Positions 52,469-61,921 of a stretch of DNA of 64,000 nucleotides are shown piece after piece. The stretch lies in the NCBI RefSeq assembly GCF_000214825.1, contig NC_015581.1, forward strand, positions 744,001 through 808,000. Reading direction: 5' to 3'. Each line of letters starts with the position of its first letter. The first letter of the stretch is position 1. Source of the stretch: Thiomicrospira cyclica ALM1. GTDB lineage: Bacteria; Pseudomonadota; Gammaproteobacteria; Thiomicrospirales; Thiomicrospiraceae. A model generated the notes under the pieces. It was given only the letters and a program-made list of their open reading frames with translations. It ran no database searches and was not told the origin of the DNA. The translations under genes were made by a program, and so were the position numbers.

Positions 52469-53824
52469 GTGAACAACTTATCTGCCTTTAAAGCCTATGA
52501 TATTCGAGGCAAGGTACCTGAAGAGGTAAACGAAACGTTGGCGTATAAACTCGGCCGAGTGTTTATTGATGAATTACAGGCCAAGCGGGTAGTGTTAGGT
52601 TATGACATCCGTTTAGAGAGTAAAGGTTTAGCCGATGCTTTGGTTCGTGGATTTACAGACGCCGGCGCTGATGTGCTGTGTTTGGGCTTGTGCGGCACCG
52701 AGGAAGTTTATTTTAATACCGCGGATTTAGACGCCGATGGCGGCATTATGGTGACGGCGAGTCATAATCCGAAAGGCTATAACGGCATGAAGTTGGTGTC
52801 TAAAGACGCACAGCCGATTTCCCGTGATTCGGGTTTAAACCGCTTTGCCGAGCGGATTTTGGCGGATGAGTTGGGAGGTTTGGCAGCAAAACCAGGACTG
52901 CTCACACCTTGCTTGAGTAAGGAGCGCTACATAAACCATTTAATGGGTTATGTTGATGTTGCCAGCTTAAAGCCGACAAAAGTGGTGCTGGATTGTGGCA
53001 ATGGTGCCGCGGGTGCCGTCATCAAACAGATTGCCGCTCACTTGCCGTTTGAGTGTGTGTTTGTAAACGATAACCCAGATGGAAATTTTCCTAATGGCGT
53101 GCCCAATCCGCTATTACCGACTATGCGTGATCTTACCGCGCAAGCGGTGCGCGAGCATCATGCCGATCTTGGCATTGCTTGGGATGGTGACTTTGATCGT
53201 TGTTTTTTATTTGATGAGACCGGTGAATTTGTTGAGGGTTACTATTTGGTTGGCTTGTTAGCCGAAACCTTGTTGGCTAAATACCCTGGAGGCAAGATTA
53301 TTTATGATCCGCGCTTAACTTGGAACACGATTGAACAGGTTACACAAGCTGGCGGGGTGCCGATTCAGTCTAAAACTGGGCATGCGTTTATTAAAGAGCG
53401 GATGCGTTTAGAAGATGCGGTGTATGGGGGCGAAATGTCGGCACATCATTACTTTAAAGACTTTTTTTATTGCGATTCGGGGATGATTCCGTGGTTGCTG
53501 ATTACCCAGTTGATGTCGGTGTCGGGCAAACCCTTAAGTGCGTTAGTGGCCGAGCGTGTTGCTGCTTATCCTTGCAGTGGTGAGTTAAATTACACCGTTG
53601 CCGATGTGCCGAGTGTATTAGCTCGAGTACAGGCGCATTTTGCTGACCTAAACACGTTGCAGGATAATACCGATGGCTTAGGGCTTGATTTTGGAGATTG
53701 GCGGTTAAATATTCGCACCTCGAACACCGAGCCTCTCTTGCGTTTAAATGTTGAAAGCCGTGGTGACCGCAACTTGGTGTGGCAAAAAGTTGCGGAAATT
53801 GAAGATTTAATTGATAACAGGTAA
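52469..53824 (+). CDS. phosphomannomutase/phosphoglucomutase, CpsG-like
   Basis: A phosphohexomutase that most likely interconverts mannose-6-phosphate and mannose-1-phosphate (or the glucose forms) for surface polysaccharide or storage sugar. The 451-residue protein has FKAYDIRGK at the N-terminus, the phosphoserine in TASHNPKGYNGMK (about 95-107), the metal loop WDGDFDRCF and RTSNTEPLLRLN at the C-terminus. It resembles E. coli CpsG/ManB more than GlmM. I prefer the GTG at 52469 (AGAGG five bases upstream) to the GTG at 52463. It stands alone between the fMet terminator and convergent slyD. Confidence 0.88.
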   Translation: MNNLSAFKAYDIRGKVPEEVNETLAYKLGRVFIDELQAKRVVLGYDIRLESKGLADALVRGFTDAGADVLCLGLCGTEEVYFNTADLDADGGIMVTASHNPKGYNGMKLVSKDAQPISRDSGLNRFAERILADELGGLAAKPGLLTPCLSKERYINHLMGYVDVASLKPTKVVLDCGNGAAGAVIKQIAAHLPFECVFVNDNPDGNFPNGVPNPLLPTMRDLTAQAVREHHADLGIAWDGDFDRCFLFDETGEFVEGYYLVGLLAETLLAKYPGGKIIYDPRLTWNTIEQVTQAGGVPIQSKTGHAFIKERMRLEDAVYGGEMSAHHYFKDFFYCDSGMIPWLLITQLMSVSGKPLSALVAERVAAYPCSGELNYTVADVPSVLARVQAHFADLNTLQDNTDGLGLDFGDWRLNIRTSNTEPLLRLNVESRGDRNLVWQKVAEIEDLIDNR

Positions 53825-53856
53825 GTTTATTTTATTAGGTGGCTTAAGTTATGAGC

Positions 53857-54336
53857 TTAATGCTGTACACCACCGTCACCATGCGCATGGCCATGGTCGA
53901 GTTCTTCGGCTGTTGCGCTGCGAATGTTCATGATTTCGATATCAAAGGTTAAATCTTGACCAGCTAATGGGTGGTTGGCATCGACCATAATCATGTCGCC
54001 ATCAATAGCCTTGATCACTACAGACTGCATACCTTGATCGGATTGTGCTTCAAAACGCATGCCAACTTCCAGGCTATCGACACCTTCAAATAAATCGCGT
54101 GGAACCTGTTGAATAAGCATCGGCTCGACTTCACCATAGGCTTCTGCGGCGGCAATAGTTGCCGTGAACTTAGCGCCGATCTCTTTGTCACTTAATTCGG
54201 CTTCAAGACCAGGAATTAGGTTGTGATGACCGTGTAAGTAGGCGAGTGGTTGACCATTAGATTTATCAAGAACAGTGCCTTCAGCATTGGTGAGCGTGTA
54301 TTCGATTTGTACAACGTGGTCTGCAGCAACTTTCAT
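53857..54336 (-). CDS. slyD: FKBP-type peptidyl-prolyl isomerase SlyD
   Basis: A prolyl isomerase and chaperone that in E. coli also handles nickel. The 159-residue protein has the FKBP core split by the insert-in-flap chaperone domain (about 70-125) and the SlyD signature LAYLHGHHNLIPGLE. The C-terminal metal-binding tail is short, with only three His in HGHAH and one final His, and lacks the Cys-rich part of E. coli SlyD. It is divergent from hemJ. Confidence 0.95.
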   Translation of the reverse strand: MKVAADHVVQIEYTLTNAEGTVLDKSNGQPLAYLHGHHNLIPGLEAELSDKEIGAKFTATIAAAEAYGEVEPMLIQQVPRDLFEGVDSLEVGMRFEAQSDQGMQSVVIKAIDGDMIMVDANHPLAGQDLTFDIEIMNIRSATAEELDHGHAHGDGGVQH

Positions 54337-54415
54337 GGGTGTCCTTTTCGTTTTAGGCTAAAATATTGGTCTTCATAATAACCTTTTACAGGTAATTAAT
54401 CAAAAAGGATCGGGT

Positions 54416-54844
54416 ATGTGGGATAGTGGCTATCTATGGTTAAAAGTATTGCATTTGTTATTTATGATGTCTTGGATGGCCGGGATTTTTTACTTGCCGC
54501 GCATTTTTGTTCATTTTGTTGATGGGCAGGGGGCAGGTCAGCAGGTATCCCGTTTAGCGATTATGGGGCGCAAACTGTGGAACTTTATGACCATTATGAT
54601 GGTGTTAACCTTAATTACTGGGGTTTGGTTGTGGTTGGGCTTTGGTTTTAGTGGTGGCTGGCTACATGTGAAATTATTACTGGTGGCGCTGCTGATTGCT
54701 TATCATTTTTGGGCGAGAAAGCGGGTGATTGAAATGCAGGCAGGGCAGTTAGATCATACGGGTATTTATTATCGTTGGGCTAATGAGATTCCGCTACTGT
54801 TAACCTTTGGTTTATTGGTCATGGTGGTGTTTAAGCCTTTTTAG
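54416..54844 (+). CDS. hemJ: protoporphyrinogen oxidase HemJ
   Basis: HemJ oxidises protoporphyrinogen IX to protoporphyrin IX in haem synthesis, using an unidentified electron acceptor, in bacteria that lack HemG and HemY. The 142-residue membrane protein has four predicted segments, with the family start LWLKVLHLLFMMSWMAGIFYLPR shown here only as LWLKVLHLLFMMSWMAG, including conserved H13. AAAGGATCGGGT precedes the ATG. It is monocistronic and divergent from slyD. Confidence 0.88.
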   Translation: MWDSGYLWLKVLHLLFMMSWMAGIFYLPRIFVHFVDGQGAGQQVSRLAIMGRKLWNFMTIMMVLTLITGVWLWLGFGFSGGWLHVKLLLVALLIAYHFWARKRVIEMQAGQLDHTGIYYRWANEIPLLLTFGLLVMVVFKPF

Positions 54845-54941
54845 TTTAAAAGCTTCAGCATGGAAGTACGCCCATGTTCGCACTGGGCAGTTAAAAAGAG
54901 TAGAATGCGCGTTTATTCTTTGATGTAACAGGACGAATGAT

Positions 54942-56534
54942 TTGATCTCTACCGCGAATATCACCATGCAGTTTGGTGAAAAACCCTTATTTGAAAACAT
55001 TTCCATTAAGTTTGGCGGTGGCAACCGTTATGGCCTAATTGGCGCGAATGGTTGTGGTAAATCAACCTTTATGAAAATCCTCGGTGGTGATTTAGAGCCA
55101 ACCGGGGGTCAGGTGATGCTCGACCCAAACGAACGCCTAGGTAAACTGCGCCAGGATCAATTTGCCTATGAAAGTTTTAGTGTTATTGACACCGTGATTA
55201 TGGGCCATGCTGAGCTTTGGGAGATAAAAAAAGAGCGGGACCGTATTTATGGTTTGCCAGAAATGTCGGAAGAGGACGGCTTAAAAGTTGCTGAGCTTGA
55301 GGTCGCCTTTGGCGAGATGGATGGCTATACCGCTGATGCTCGCGCTGGTGAGTTATTGCTTGGGTTAGAGATTCCGGTTGATTTGCATTATGGCCCAATG
55401 TCCGCAGTAGCACCGGGCTGGAAGTTGCGCGTTTTGTTGGCGCAGGCACTGTTTTCGAATCCAGATATTTTGTTACTGGATGAGCCAACCAACAACTTGG
55501 ATATCAACACCATTCGCTGGCTAGAAAATATCCTCAACGCGCGTAACAGCACGATGATTATTATTTCTCATGACCGCCACTTTTTAAATAGCGTTTGTAC
55601 TCACATGGCGGATGTCGACTATGGCGAAATTCGTATTTATCCGGGCAACTATGATGAGTATATGCTGGCATCAACCCAGGCGCGCGAACAGCTGTTATCT
55701 GATAATGCGAAAAAGAAAGCACAGATTGCGGAGTTAAAAACCTTCGTCAGCCGGTTTTCGGCTAATGCCTCTAAGGCTAAACAAGCGACCTCGCGTGCGA
55801 AGCAGATTGATAAAATTGAGCTGGCTGAGGTCAAACCATCCAGTCGTATGAATCCGTTTATACGCTTTGAGCAAGAGAAAAAGTTGTTCCGCTTAGCGGT
55901 TGAAGCCGACAATATCAGTAAAACCTTCGACAAAGCGCCTATTTTTAAGCGCTTTAGTGCCTTGGTAGAAGCGGGCGAAAAAATTGCGATTATCGGTCCG
56001 AACGGCATTGGTAAGACCACCTTATTGCGCGCGTTAGTTGGAGATATTGAATTGGATGCGGGTCAGGTTAAGTGGGCTGAGAATGCCAGTATTGGCTATT
56101 ACGCGCAAGATCATGCCCATGAGTTTGCTATCGACATGACTTTGTTTGACTGGATGAGCCAGTGGAAAAAACCGGGTGATGACGAGCAGGCGGTGCGCGC
56201 GATGTTAGGTCGGATGCTGTTCTCGCAAAAAGACATTGATAAATCGGTGAAGGTACTGTCTGGTGGTGAGAAAGGTCGGATGCTGTTTGGTAAGTTGATG
56301 ATGGAAAAACCTAACGTACTATTAATGGATGAGCCAACCAACCACATGGATATGGAGTCAATTGAATCCTTAAATATGGCGCTAGAGGAGTACCCAGGCA
56401 CAGTCATTTTTGTTAGTCATGACCGCGAGTTTGTATCATCTTTGGCGCAGCGCTTGTGGGCGATGTCTGCAGACGGCGTGGAAGATTTTAATGATAATTA
56501 TGACGCTTATTTAGCGCACAAGGGATGGGTGTAA
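54942..56534 (+). CDS. ybiT: ABC-F family ATPase YbiT
   Basis: An ABC-F protein, a soluble tandem ATPase that binds the ribosomal E site and helps stalled translation. The 530-residue protein aligns along its length with E. coli YbiT (530 residues). Walker A motifs are GANGCGKS (about 34-41) and GPNGIGKT (about 346-353); the first signature is degenerate (SAVAPGW) and the second is LSGGEKGRM. The start is TTG at 54942, which gives the N-terminus [12 protein letters not shown] as in YbiT; a nearby ATG runs into a stop. A possible promoter has TAGAAT about 33 nt upstream. Confidence 0.94.
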   Translation: MISTANITMQFGEKPLFENISIKFGGGNRYGLIGANGCGKSTFMKILGGDLEPTGGQVMLDPNERLGKLRQDQFAYESFSVIDTVIMGHAELWEIKKERDRIYGLPEMSEEDGLKVAELEVAFGEMDGYTADARAGELLLGLEIPVDLHYGPMSAVAPGWKLRVLLAQALFSNPDILLLDEPTNNLDINTIRWLENILNARNSTMIIISHDRHFLNSVCTHMADVDYGEIRIYPGNYDEYMLASTQAREQLLSDNAKKKAQIAELKTFVSRFSANASKAKQATSRAKQIDKIELAEVKPSSRMNPFIRFEQEKKLFRLAVEADNISKTFDKAPIFKRFSALVEAGEKIAIIGPNGIGKTTLLRALVGDIELDAGQVKWAENASIGYYAQDHAHEFAIDMTLFDWMSQWKKPGDDEQAVRAMLGRMLFSQKDIDKSVKVLSGGEKGRMLFGKLMMEKPNVLLMDEPTNHMDMESIESLNMALEEYPGTVIFVSHDREFVSSLAQRLWAMSADGVEDFNDNYDAYLAHKGWV

Positions 56535-56565
56535 TAACCAGCCCTGGTGCTTGCTTAGGATTTGC

Positions 56566-57390
56566 TTAAGATTTATTGTTTTGTGAGTCAACCAGGGTTT
56601 TAATTTGCTGTTTCAGTTCATCCATTTCAGCACGAATGTAGTTGATATTTTCGTAGTTCTGTAGGTCGTGTGCCGCGGCATTGGTTTCCTCTTCTTTCGC
56701 TTCATTCATAGCATCAATGATAATCCCGATAAATAAGTTCAGCACGGTAAAAGAGGTCACGATGATGAAGGGGATAAAGAATAACCAGGATTGCGGATAG
56801 ACTTCCATAACAGGACGCACAATCCCCATTGACCAAGATTCGAAGGTCATAATTTGGAATAGTGTGTACATACTGGCGCCCATAGTGCCAAACCATTCTG
56901 GGAAGGAATCACCAAATAGGTTGGTGCTCATAACCGCACCAATATAGAACAGGATTGCCAGCAGGCCTGCTACTGATACCGCACCAGGAATGGCGCGTAA
57001 CATACCACTGACCACGCGGCGCATGCTGGGTACCGCATTCACCAGGCGCAATAAACGCAAAATACGTAAGGCGCGCAGAACTTCGAGACTGCCTGAGCCT
57101 GGAATTAATGCAATACCGACAATAATGAAATCGAAGTTGTTCCAACCATTGCGGAAAAACTGTAGGCGATAGACAAAGAGTTTCATCAAGATTTCGACGA
57201 CAAAAATCGATAGGCACAGGGTGTCTAACCAATCGAGCGCGTTAATTACGTCATTAGAGAGACTTTTTGACGTTTGAATGCCTAAAATAGCAGCATTGAA
57301 TAGGATGACCCCAATGATAAAGTTACCAAACCATTTTGCTTCAACAATCTGTTGAATACGAAGGGTGAGTGAGCCAGCGGTCTGCGTCAT
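56566..57390 (-). CDS. bacterial voltage-gated sodium channel (BacNav)
   Basis: A 274-residue single-domain channel that would form a sodium-selective tetramer in the inner membrane. Voltage-sensor segments S1-S4 span about 20-120; S4 has gating arginines R106, R109, R112 and R115 at every third position. The selectivity filter TFESWSM (182-188) matches the TLESWSM of NaChBac-type channels, with the sodium-selecting glutamate at E184. S6 (about 203-226) is followed by a charged neck and a C-terminal coiled coil (about 247-268), as in NavAb and NavAe. It is divergent from a secreted protein gene. A role in sodium-driven motility, chemotaxis or pH response is inferred from studied homologues. 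Confidence 0.93.
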   Translation of the reverse strand: MTQTAGSLTLRIQQIVEAKWFGNFIIGVILFNAAILGIQTSKSLSNDVINALDWLDTLCLSIFVVEILMKLFVYRLQFFRNGWNNFDFIIVGIALIPGSGSLEVLRALRILRLLRLVNAVPSMRRVVSGMLRAIPGAVSVAGLLAILFYIGAVMSTNLFGDSFPEWFGTMGASMYTLFQIMTFESWSMGIVRPVMEVYPQSWLFFIPFIIVTSFTVLNLFIGIIIDAMNEAKEEETNAAAHDLQNYENINYIRAEMDELKQQIKTLVDSQNNKS

Positions 57391-57533
57391 GATCTGTTGC
57401 GTTTCCTTTGATTAAGTTAGATTTAATGTGTGTGCTAATTTTTTTACAAATTATAGAGATGTTGCGCATTGATGCTAGTGTTATGATAAAAAATTACAAA
57501 ACAAATCATTAAATAAATTGAGGATCGGTTGTG

Positions 57534-57971
57534 ATGCAGTCATTAAAAGTGCTATTGAGTGTGGTAATGGTGAGTTGGATGATGCTAATGAGCCTGTCTA
57601 TTGCCAAGGCCCACAATGATTCCACTTATCAATTCGTGATTGAGCAGGGAACCTTAACCCATTTGCGTCAGCAATTAACTTTAGCCCCACAAACTCTGCA
57701 GGTAAAAACCGGTGAGATTGGCCAAATGGGTATTCTGGTGCTGGGGGAAGAAGCGGCTCGTGATCAAATTTATGTGTTTGTTGATTTGTTATCAACCACT
57801 TTTTATTTTGCAGAACGTGCCACAACGCCTAACGAGATCATGCGTGAAGCTCGTCGATATGGCGGAATTTTGCGTGCTTCTGCCGATCGCTTTGACCAAC
57901 CTGATGGCCATTCGGCTCACGTGAATACTCGTAATACTCGCCTAGTGATTAATGCTCGACGTGTTGAGTAG
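57534..57971 (+). CDS. unrecognised secreted protein
   Basis: I do not recognise this 145-residue protein. It begins with a clear signal peptide (charged start, hydrophobic 6-22, likely cleavage after AKA at 26), so the mature part of about 119 residues is periplasmic or outside. The mature part is soluble-looking and mixed alpha/beta, has no cysteine, and ends with an Arg-rich region (about 95-145). I use the ATG at 57534, with GAGGAT upstream, rather than the GTG directly before it. It is divergent from the sodium channel gene, with 143 nt between them. No function is proposed. Confidence 0.75.
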   Translation: MQSLKVLLSVVMVSWMMLMSLSIAKAHNDSTYQFVIEQGTLTHLRQQLTLAPQTLQVKTGEIGQMGILVLGEEAARDQIYVFVDLLSTTFYFAERATTPNEIMREARRYGGILRASADRFDQPDGHSAHVNTRNTRLVINARRVE

Positions 57972-58037
57972 GGTGGGATACAAAATTACAAACGGAATTT
58001 ATTGTTTTTGCTGCTGGTTGTTGACTTCAAAAGAATT

Positions 58038-58114
58038 TGGTACGACCGAGTGGATTCGAACCACCGACCCCCACCATGTCAAGGTGGTGCTCTAACCAAC
58101 TGAGCTACGGTCGT
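58038..58114 (-). tRNA. valV: tRNA-Val(GAC)
   Basis: A 77-nt tRNA on the minus strand. Acceptor arms ACGACCG and CGGTCGT pair perfectly, with A and an encoded CCA. The anticodon stem CCACC/GGTGG holds a loop with GAC, and the body closely matches E. coli tRNA-Val(GAC). It lies downstream of tRNA-Leu(CAA) and is probably cut from the same transcript. I see no clear terminator after it. Confidence 0.96.
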
Positions 58115-58141
58115 ATATTTGAAAGCTATACGAAACTTGTA

Positions 58142-58228
58142 TGGTACCAGTGGGCGGACTCGAACCGCCACGCTTTTAAAGGCACCGGATTTTGAATCCG
58201 GCGTGTCTACCAATTTCACCACACTGGC
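58142..58228 (-). tRNA. leuZ: tRNA-Leu(CAA)
   Basis: An 87-nt class II tRNA on the minus strand. Acceptor arms GCCAGTG and CACTGGT pair with a G-U at the first position, followed by A and an encoded CCA. The anticodon stem CCGGA/TCCGG has CAA, and there is a long extra arm. It is first in the tRNA-Leu-tRNA-Val transcript. The symbol is a guess by type; the identity is firm. Confidence 0.96.
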
Positions 58229-58245
58229 ATGTGATTGCGTGGCGA

Positions 58246-58274
58246 ATTATAGGGACGCCCGTATGCCTTGTCAA
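58246..58274 (-). promoter_or_regulatory. consensus promoter of the tRNA-Leu/tRNA-Val transcript
   Basis: On the minus strand, a perfect TTGACA (58274-58269) and a perfect TATAAT (58251-58246) lie exactly 17 bp apart. The spacer ends in GGGCGTCCC. The start would fall about 10 nt before tRNA-Leu. Confidence 0.92.
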
Positions 58275-58461
58275 CAATTCTCCACGAATTATTCAAAATA
58301 CTTTTAACTTGTTTCTTTATCGCTATTTAAAAGAATTTATGATTAAACGACTAGTTACAAATGGCTTGTGTTTTTGCTGATGAATGGCGGGTTGGTTTGG
58401 TTGGAAGCTTGGTTGTTCTTGGCATACCAAGCCTGGTTTCAGTTCAAATATTAATTTTTGC

Positions 58462-58489
58462 TTGTTGTTTTTAAAGGTGTCTGTATAAT
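58462..58489 (+). promoter_or_regulatory. tig promoter
   Basis: TTGTTG (58462-58467) and a perfect TATAAT (58484-58489), 16 bp apart, about 60 nt before the tig start codon. Confidence 0.75.
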
Positions 58490-58548
58490 TTTAGCGCTTA
58501 AGTTTTAAGTATTTTTATTTAACCCAGAATTAACAATTGGTAGTGAGT

Positions 58549-59862
58549 ATGCAAGTATCTGTCGAAAAACCTGAACAAGGCCTTGAATATAAAATGACCG
58601 TGACCTTTCCATCGGATGAGTTCGATGCCAAGGTTGAAAAACGTCTTGCCGAAGTGCGTCGCACGGTAAAAATGGATGGCTTCCGTCCAGGTAAAGTGCC
58701 TTTAGCGATGGTGAAAAAGCGTTACTCCGGCCAGGTTCGTCAAGAAATGCTGGGTGAAACGCTTTATGATGCGTTTTTTAAAGCAGCGGGCGAGCAATCT
58801 GTAAACGTGGCTGGTTACCCAGAGTTTGAAAACGTTGATATGAACGAAGGTAAGATTGAATTTACTGCTAAGTTTGAAGTGTTCCCAGAAGTAACTCTGC
58901 CAGATTTGAAAGGTCTTGAGCTTGAGGAGGTTAGTAGTGAAGTCACTGAAGCGGATGTTGATGCCATGATTGGTCGTTTACAAGCGCAGCGTTCGGCTTG
59001 GAAGCCAGCCGGTGCCGCTAAGAAAGCCAACAAAGGTGAGCAGGTTATTATTGATTTCGTCGGTAAGGTTGACGGCGTTGAGTTCGATGGCGGTAAAGCC
59101 GAGAACGTTCCTTTAGAGCTAGGCAGTGGTCGCATGATCCCCGGTTTTGAAGACGGCATTTTGGGCATGAAAAAAGGTGAGCAAAAAACCATTGATGTGA
59201 CCTTCCCAGAGCAGTACCCCGCTGAGCACCTAAAGGGTAAAACCGCACAGTTTGATATCACCGTCCATTCTGTTCAAACTAAGCAAATGCCTGAACTAGA
59301 TGAAGAATTCATTAAGTCATTTGGAGTCGAAGCCGGTACAGTTGAAGGTTTACGCGCAGAGGTTCGTGACAACATGGAGCGTGAATTGAAGCGCACTTTG
59401 GATGTTAAAAACCGTCAGGCAGCGTTTGATGCCCTTGAAAAAGCAACGGAATTAGCGATTCCGAAAGCGTTAGTTTTGCAAGAAGCGCAGTCAATGCTAG
59501 AACAGTATATGGAGCGTTTGGAACAGCAGGGCATGCCAAAAAACCAAATGCCAGGCTTGACCGCTGATATGTTTAACCCTGATGCCGAGCGTCGTGTTAA
59601 GTTAGGCTTAGTTATTTCTGATCTAGTGAAAGCAAACGCGATTGAAGCCTCACCTGAGCAATTGGATGAGTTTATTGCTGATCAGGCGTCTGCTTACGAA
59701 GACCCAGCTGAAATCAGAGAATGGTATGATCAAAATCCTGAGCGTTTGAGCGAAGTTAAGGCGATTATTGTAGAGTCGAATGCGGCGAAACATATCCTTG
59801 CTCAGGCGAAAGTAACTAAAGTGACTAAGGCATTTGATGAGATTGTGAGTCAGCAAGCCTAA
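58549..59862 (+). CDS. tig: trigger factor
   Basis: A ribosome-bound chaperone and prolyl isomerase that meets nascent chains at the exit tunnel. The 437-residue protein has the N-terminal ribosome-docking motif GFRPGKVPLAMVKKRYS (about 42-58), an FKBP-type domain (about 150-245) and a C-terminal helical chaperone domain. I use the ATG at 58549, giving MQVSVEKPEQGLEY as in other trigger factors, over a TTG four codons earlier. It precedes clpP-clpX-lon, the standard order. Confidence 0.97.
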   Translation: MQVSVEKPEQGLEYKMTVTFPSDEFDAKVEKRLAEVRRTVKMDGFRPGKVPLAMVKKRYSGQVRQEMLGETLYDAFFKAAGEQSVNVAGYPEFENVDMNEGKIEFTAKFEVFPEVTLPDLKGLELEEVSSEVTEADVDAMIGRLQAQRSAWKPAGAAKKANKGEQVIIDFVGKVDGVEFDGGKAENVPLELGSGRMIPGFEDGILGMKKGEQKTIDVTFPEQYPAEHLKGKTAQFDITVHSVQTKQMPELDEEFIKSFGVEAGTVEGLRAEVRDNMERELKRTLDVKNRQAAFDALEKATELAIPKALVLQEAQSMLEQYMERLEQQGMPKNQMPGLTADMFNPDAERRVKLGLVISDLVKANAIEASPEQLDEFIADQASAYEDPAEIREWYDQNPERLSEVKAIIVESNAAKHILAQAKVTKVTKAFDEIVSQQA

Positions 59863-59903
59863 TGTTCTGTCCCTCCCGTTTGTTGGAGGGGACGAATTTT
59901 ATT

Positions 59904-59950
59904 CAGCCCCGTGATTCTTTTGCGCAAAAGACTCCGGGGCTGTTTTTTTT
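59904..59950 (+). terminator. terminator after tig
   Basis: CAGCCCCG (59904-59911) pairs with CGGGGCTG (59935-59942). The loop contains a second perfect inverted repeat, TCTTTT-GCGC-AAAAGA, and eight T follow. A separate CCCTCC/GGAGGG hairpin without a T tract lies just upstream at 59871-59890. Confidence 0.93.
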
Positions 59951-60033
59951 GTAGGCTCTTACGGCTAATATAGTTTAGGATACGTATAGAGACCAGTTAG
60001 ATGGGTTGTTTTTAACAGTTTGAAGGAAGGTAA

Positions 60034-60639
60034 ATGGATCACTCGAATATTATGAATGCCTTAGTGCCAATGGTGGTGGAGCAAACCAGTCGCGGTGAGC
60101 GTGCGTTTGATATTTATTCTCGCTTATTAAAAGAACGGGTGATTTTCTTGGTCGGTCCAGTCGAGGATCATATGGCTAACCTTATTGTGGCTCAGATGTT
60201 ATTTTTAGAGTCTGAAAATCCAGAGAAAGATATTCATTTATATATTAATTCACCTGGCGGCAGCGTTACGGCGGGTATGGCAATTTACGACACTATGCGT
60301 TTTATCAAGCCGGATGTTTCGACTATGTGTTTGGGTCAGGCGGCGAGCATGGGCTCATTTTTGTTAGCGGCCGGAGCCAAGGGTAAGCGTTTTGCTTTGC
60401 CTAATTCTCGAGTGATGATTCACCAGCCTTTGGGCGGTTTCCAAGGTCAGGCTAGTGATTTTGAAATTCATGCGCGTGAAATTTTATATATAAAAGATAA
60501 ACTGAATAAGGCGCTTAGTGAAAATACCGGTCAACCGATAGAGGTTATTGAGCAAGACACTGACCGTGATAATTTTATGAGCGCCGAAAAAGCAAAAGAC
60601 TATGGCTTAATTGATCAAGTCCTTGCTAAGCGCGGTTAA
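60034..60639 (+). CDS. clpP: ATP-dependent Clp protease proteolytic subunit
   Basis: ClpP forms the tetradecameric serine protease barrel that works with ClpX (and ClpA). The 201-residue protein has the full catalytic triad: S105 in GQAASMGS, H130 in MIHQP and D179 in DTDRDN. GAAGGAAGGTAA precedes the ATG. clpX follows 17 nt later, so the protease and its unfoldase are made together. I see no convincing heat-shock promoter in the 80 nt after the tig terminator. Confidence 0.98.
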   Translation: MDHSNIMNALVPMVVEQTSRGERAFDIYSRLLKERVIFLVGPVEDHMANLIVAQMLFLESENPEKDIHLYINSPGGSVTAGMAIYDTMRFIKPDVSTMCLGQAASMGSFLLAAGAKGKRFALPNSRVMIHQPLGGFQGQASDFEIHAREILYIKDKLNKALSENTGQPIEVIEQDTDRDNFMSAEKAKDYGLIDQVLAKRG

Positions 60640-60656
60640 CCCCAAAAGGAGAAGTC

Positions 60657-61907
60657 ATGTCTGAAAAAACTTTGTATTGCTCTTTTTGTGGCAAAAGCCA
60701 GGATGAGGTCAAAAAATTAATTGCTGGTCCATCGGTGTACATTTGTGATGAATGTGTTGAGTTGTGTAACGATATTTTGCATGAAGAATTTGGCGAGCCT
60801 GCGGCTGCTACATTTGATTTGGAAAAGTTACCTACCCCCCGTGAAATTAGTGGCATTTTGGATGATTATGTTATTGGACAGCAGCTAGCGAAAAAAGTTT
60901 TGTCTGTGGCTGTTTATAATCACTACAAACGCTTACAGCATGGGCAATCTCAAGATGATGTTGAATTATCAAAAAGTAATATCTTGTTGATTGGCCCGAC
61001 CGGTTCGGGTAAAACGCTATTGGCACAAACCTTGGCGCGCTTATTGGATGTGCCTTTTGCGATTGCCGATGCCACAACCTTAACTGAAGCCGGTTATGTT
61101 GGTGAGGATGTTGAATCAATTGTTTTAAAATTATTACAGCGTTGTGATAACGATCCCCAGAAAGCCGAGCGCGGTATTATTTATATTGATGAAATTGACA
61201 AAATCACCCGTAAATCAGAAAACCCATCGATCACTCGCGATGTTTCAGGCGAAGGGGTTCAGCAAGCTTTGTTGAAGTTAATTGAGGGTACGCAAGCGGC
61301 TGTTCCACCACAGGGTGGTCGTAAACATCCTAATCAAGAAATGATTTATGTTGATACATCAAAAATACTCTTTATTGTTGGTGGCGCTTTTGAGGGTCTT
61401 GATAGGGTTATTGAGCAGCGGATGCAACAAAATACCGGAATTGGGTTTTCTGCAGAAGTAAAAGATCCTTCAAAAAAAGCGGCGTTTAGTCAGTTATTTG
61501 AAAATATAGAACCGCAAGATTTAAACCGCTATGGTTTGATTCCTGAATTTGTAGGCCGTTTACCTGTTATTGCATCGCTTACTGAGCTTGATGAAAAAGC
61601 GCTTATTCAAATTTTGACAGAGCCAAAGAATGCTTTAGTTAAGCAGTTCCATAAAATGTTTGCCCTAGAAGGGGTTGAGTTGGAAATTCGTAAAGATGCA
61701 TTACAAGAAATTGCTAACTTGGCGCTTACCCGTAAAACGGGAGCACGTGGATTGCGTTCTATTATGGAAAAGATTCTGCTTGATACCATGTATGAACTAC
61801 CTGGCATGAATGATGTTCACAAAGTGGTTATTAACAAAGCCGTTGTACAGGGTAAAAAGCCACCGATTTTAGTGTACGAAGAAGCGGCTAAAACAGTGAA
61901 TAAATAA
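60657..61907 (+). CDS. clpX: ATP-dependent Clp protease ATP-binding subunit ClpX
   Basis: AAA+ unfoldase that selects substrates and feeds them to ClpP. The 416-residue protein has the N-terminal zinc-binding domain with C8, C11, C30 and C33, Walker A GPTGSGKT (about 115-122), [10 protein letters not shown], and an IGF-type ClpP-binding loop in [22 protein letters not shown] precedes the ATG. Confidence 0.98.
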   Translation: MSEKTLYCSFCGKSQDEVKKLIAGPSVYICDECVELCNDILHEEFGEPAAATFDLEKLPTPREISGILDDYVIGQQLAKKVLSVAVYNHYKRLQHGQSQDDVELSKSNILLIGPTGSGKTLLAQTLARLLDVPFAIADATTLTEAGYVGEDVESIVLKLLQRCDNDPQKAERGIIYIDEIDKITRKSENPSITRDVSGEGVQQALLKLIEGTQAAVPPQGGRKHPNQEMIYVDTSKILFIVGGAFEGLDRVIEQRMQQNTGIGFSAEVKDPSKKAAFSQLFENIEPQDLNRYGLIPEFVGRLPVIASLTELDEKALIQILTEPKNALVKQFHKMFALEGVELEIRKDALQEIANLALTRKTGARGLRSIMEKILLDTMYELPGMNDVHKVVINKAVVQGKKPPILVYEEAAKTVNK

Positions 61908-61921
61908 TAAAAGGGACAAAC

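Larger units (their letters stand above)
58229..58548. other. 320-nt spacer between tRNA-Leu and tig
   Basis: No gene is seen here. The left part holds the tRNA promoter (minus strand), and the right part holds the tig promoter (plus strand). Between them is a GCTTGG/CCAAGC inverted repeat near 58405-58430, which also contains a CTTGG-CATA-CCAAG hairpin without a T tract. Two short open frames of 62 codons in this region overlap the tRNA genes and are not credible. Confidence 0.7.

Noticed and set aside
59871-59890. CCCTCC/GGAGGG hairpin as the tig terminator
   Set aside because: It has no T tract; the larger hairpin at 59904-59950 with eight T is the better terminator.
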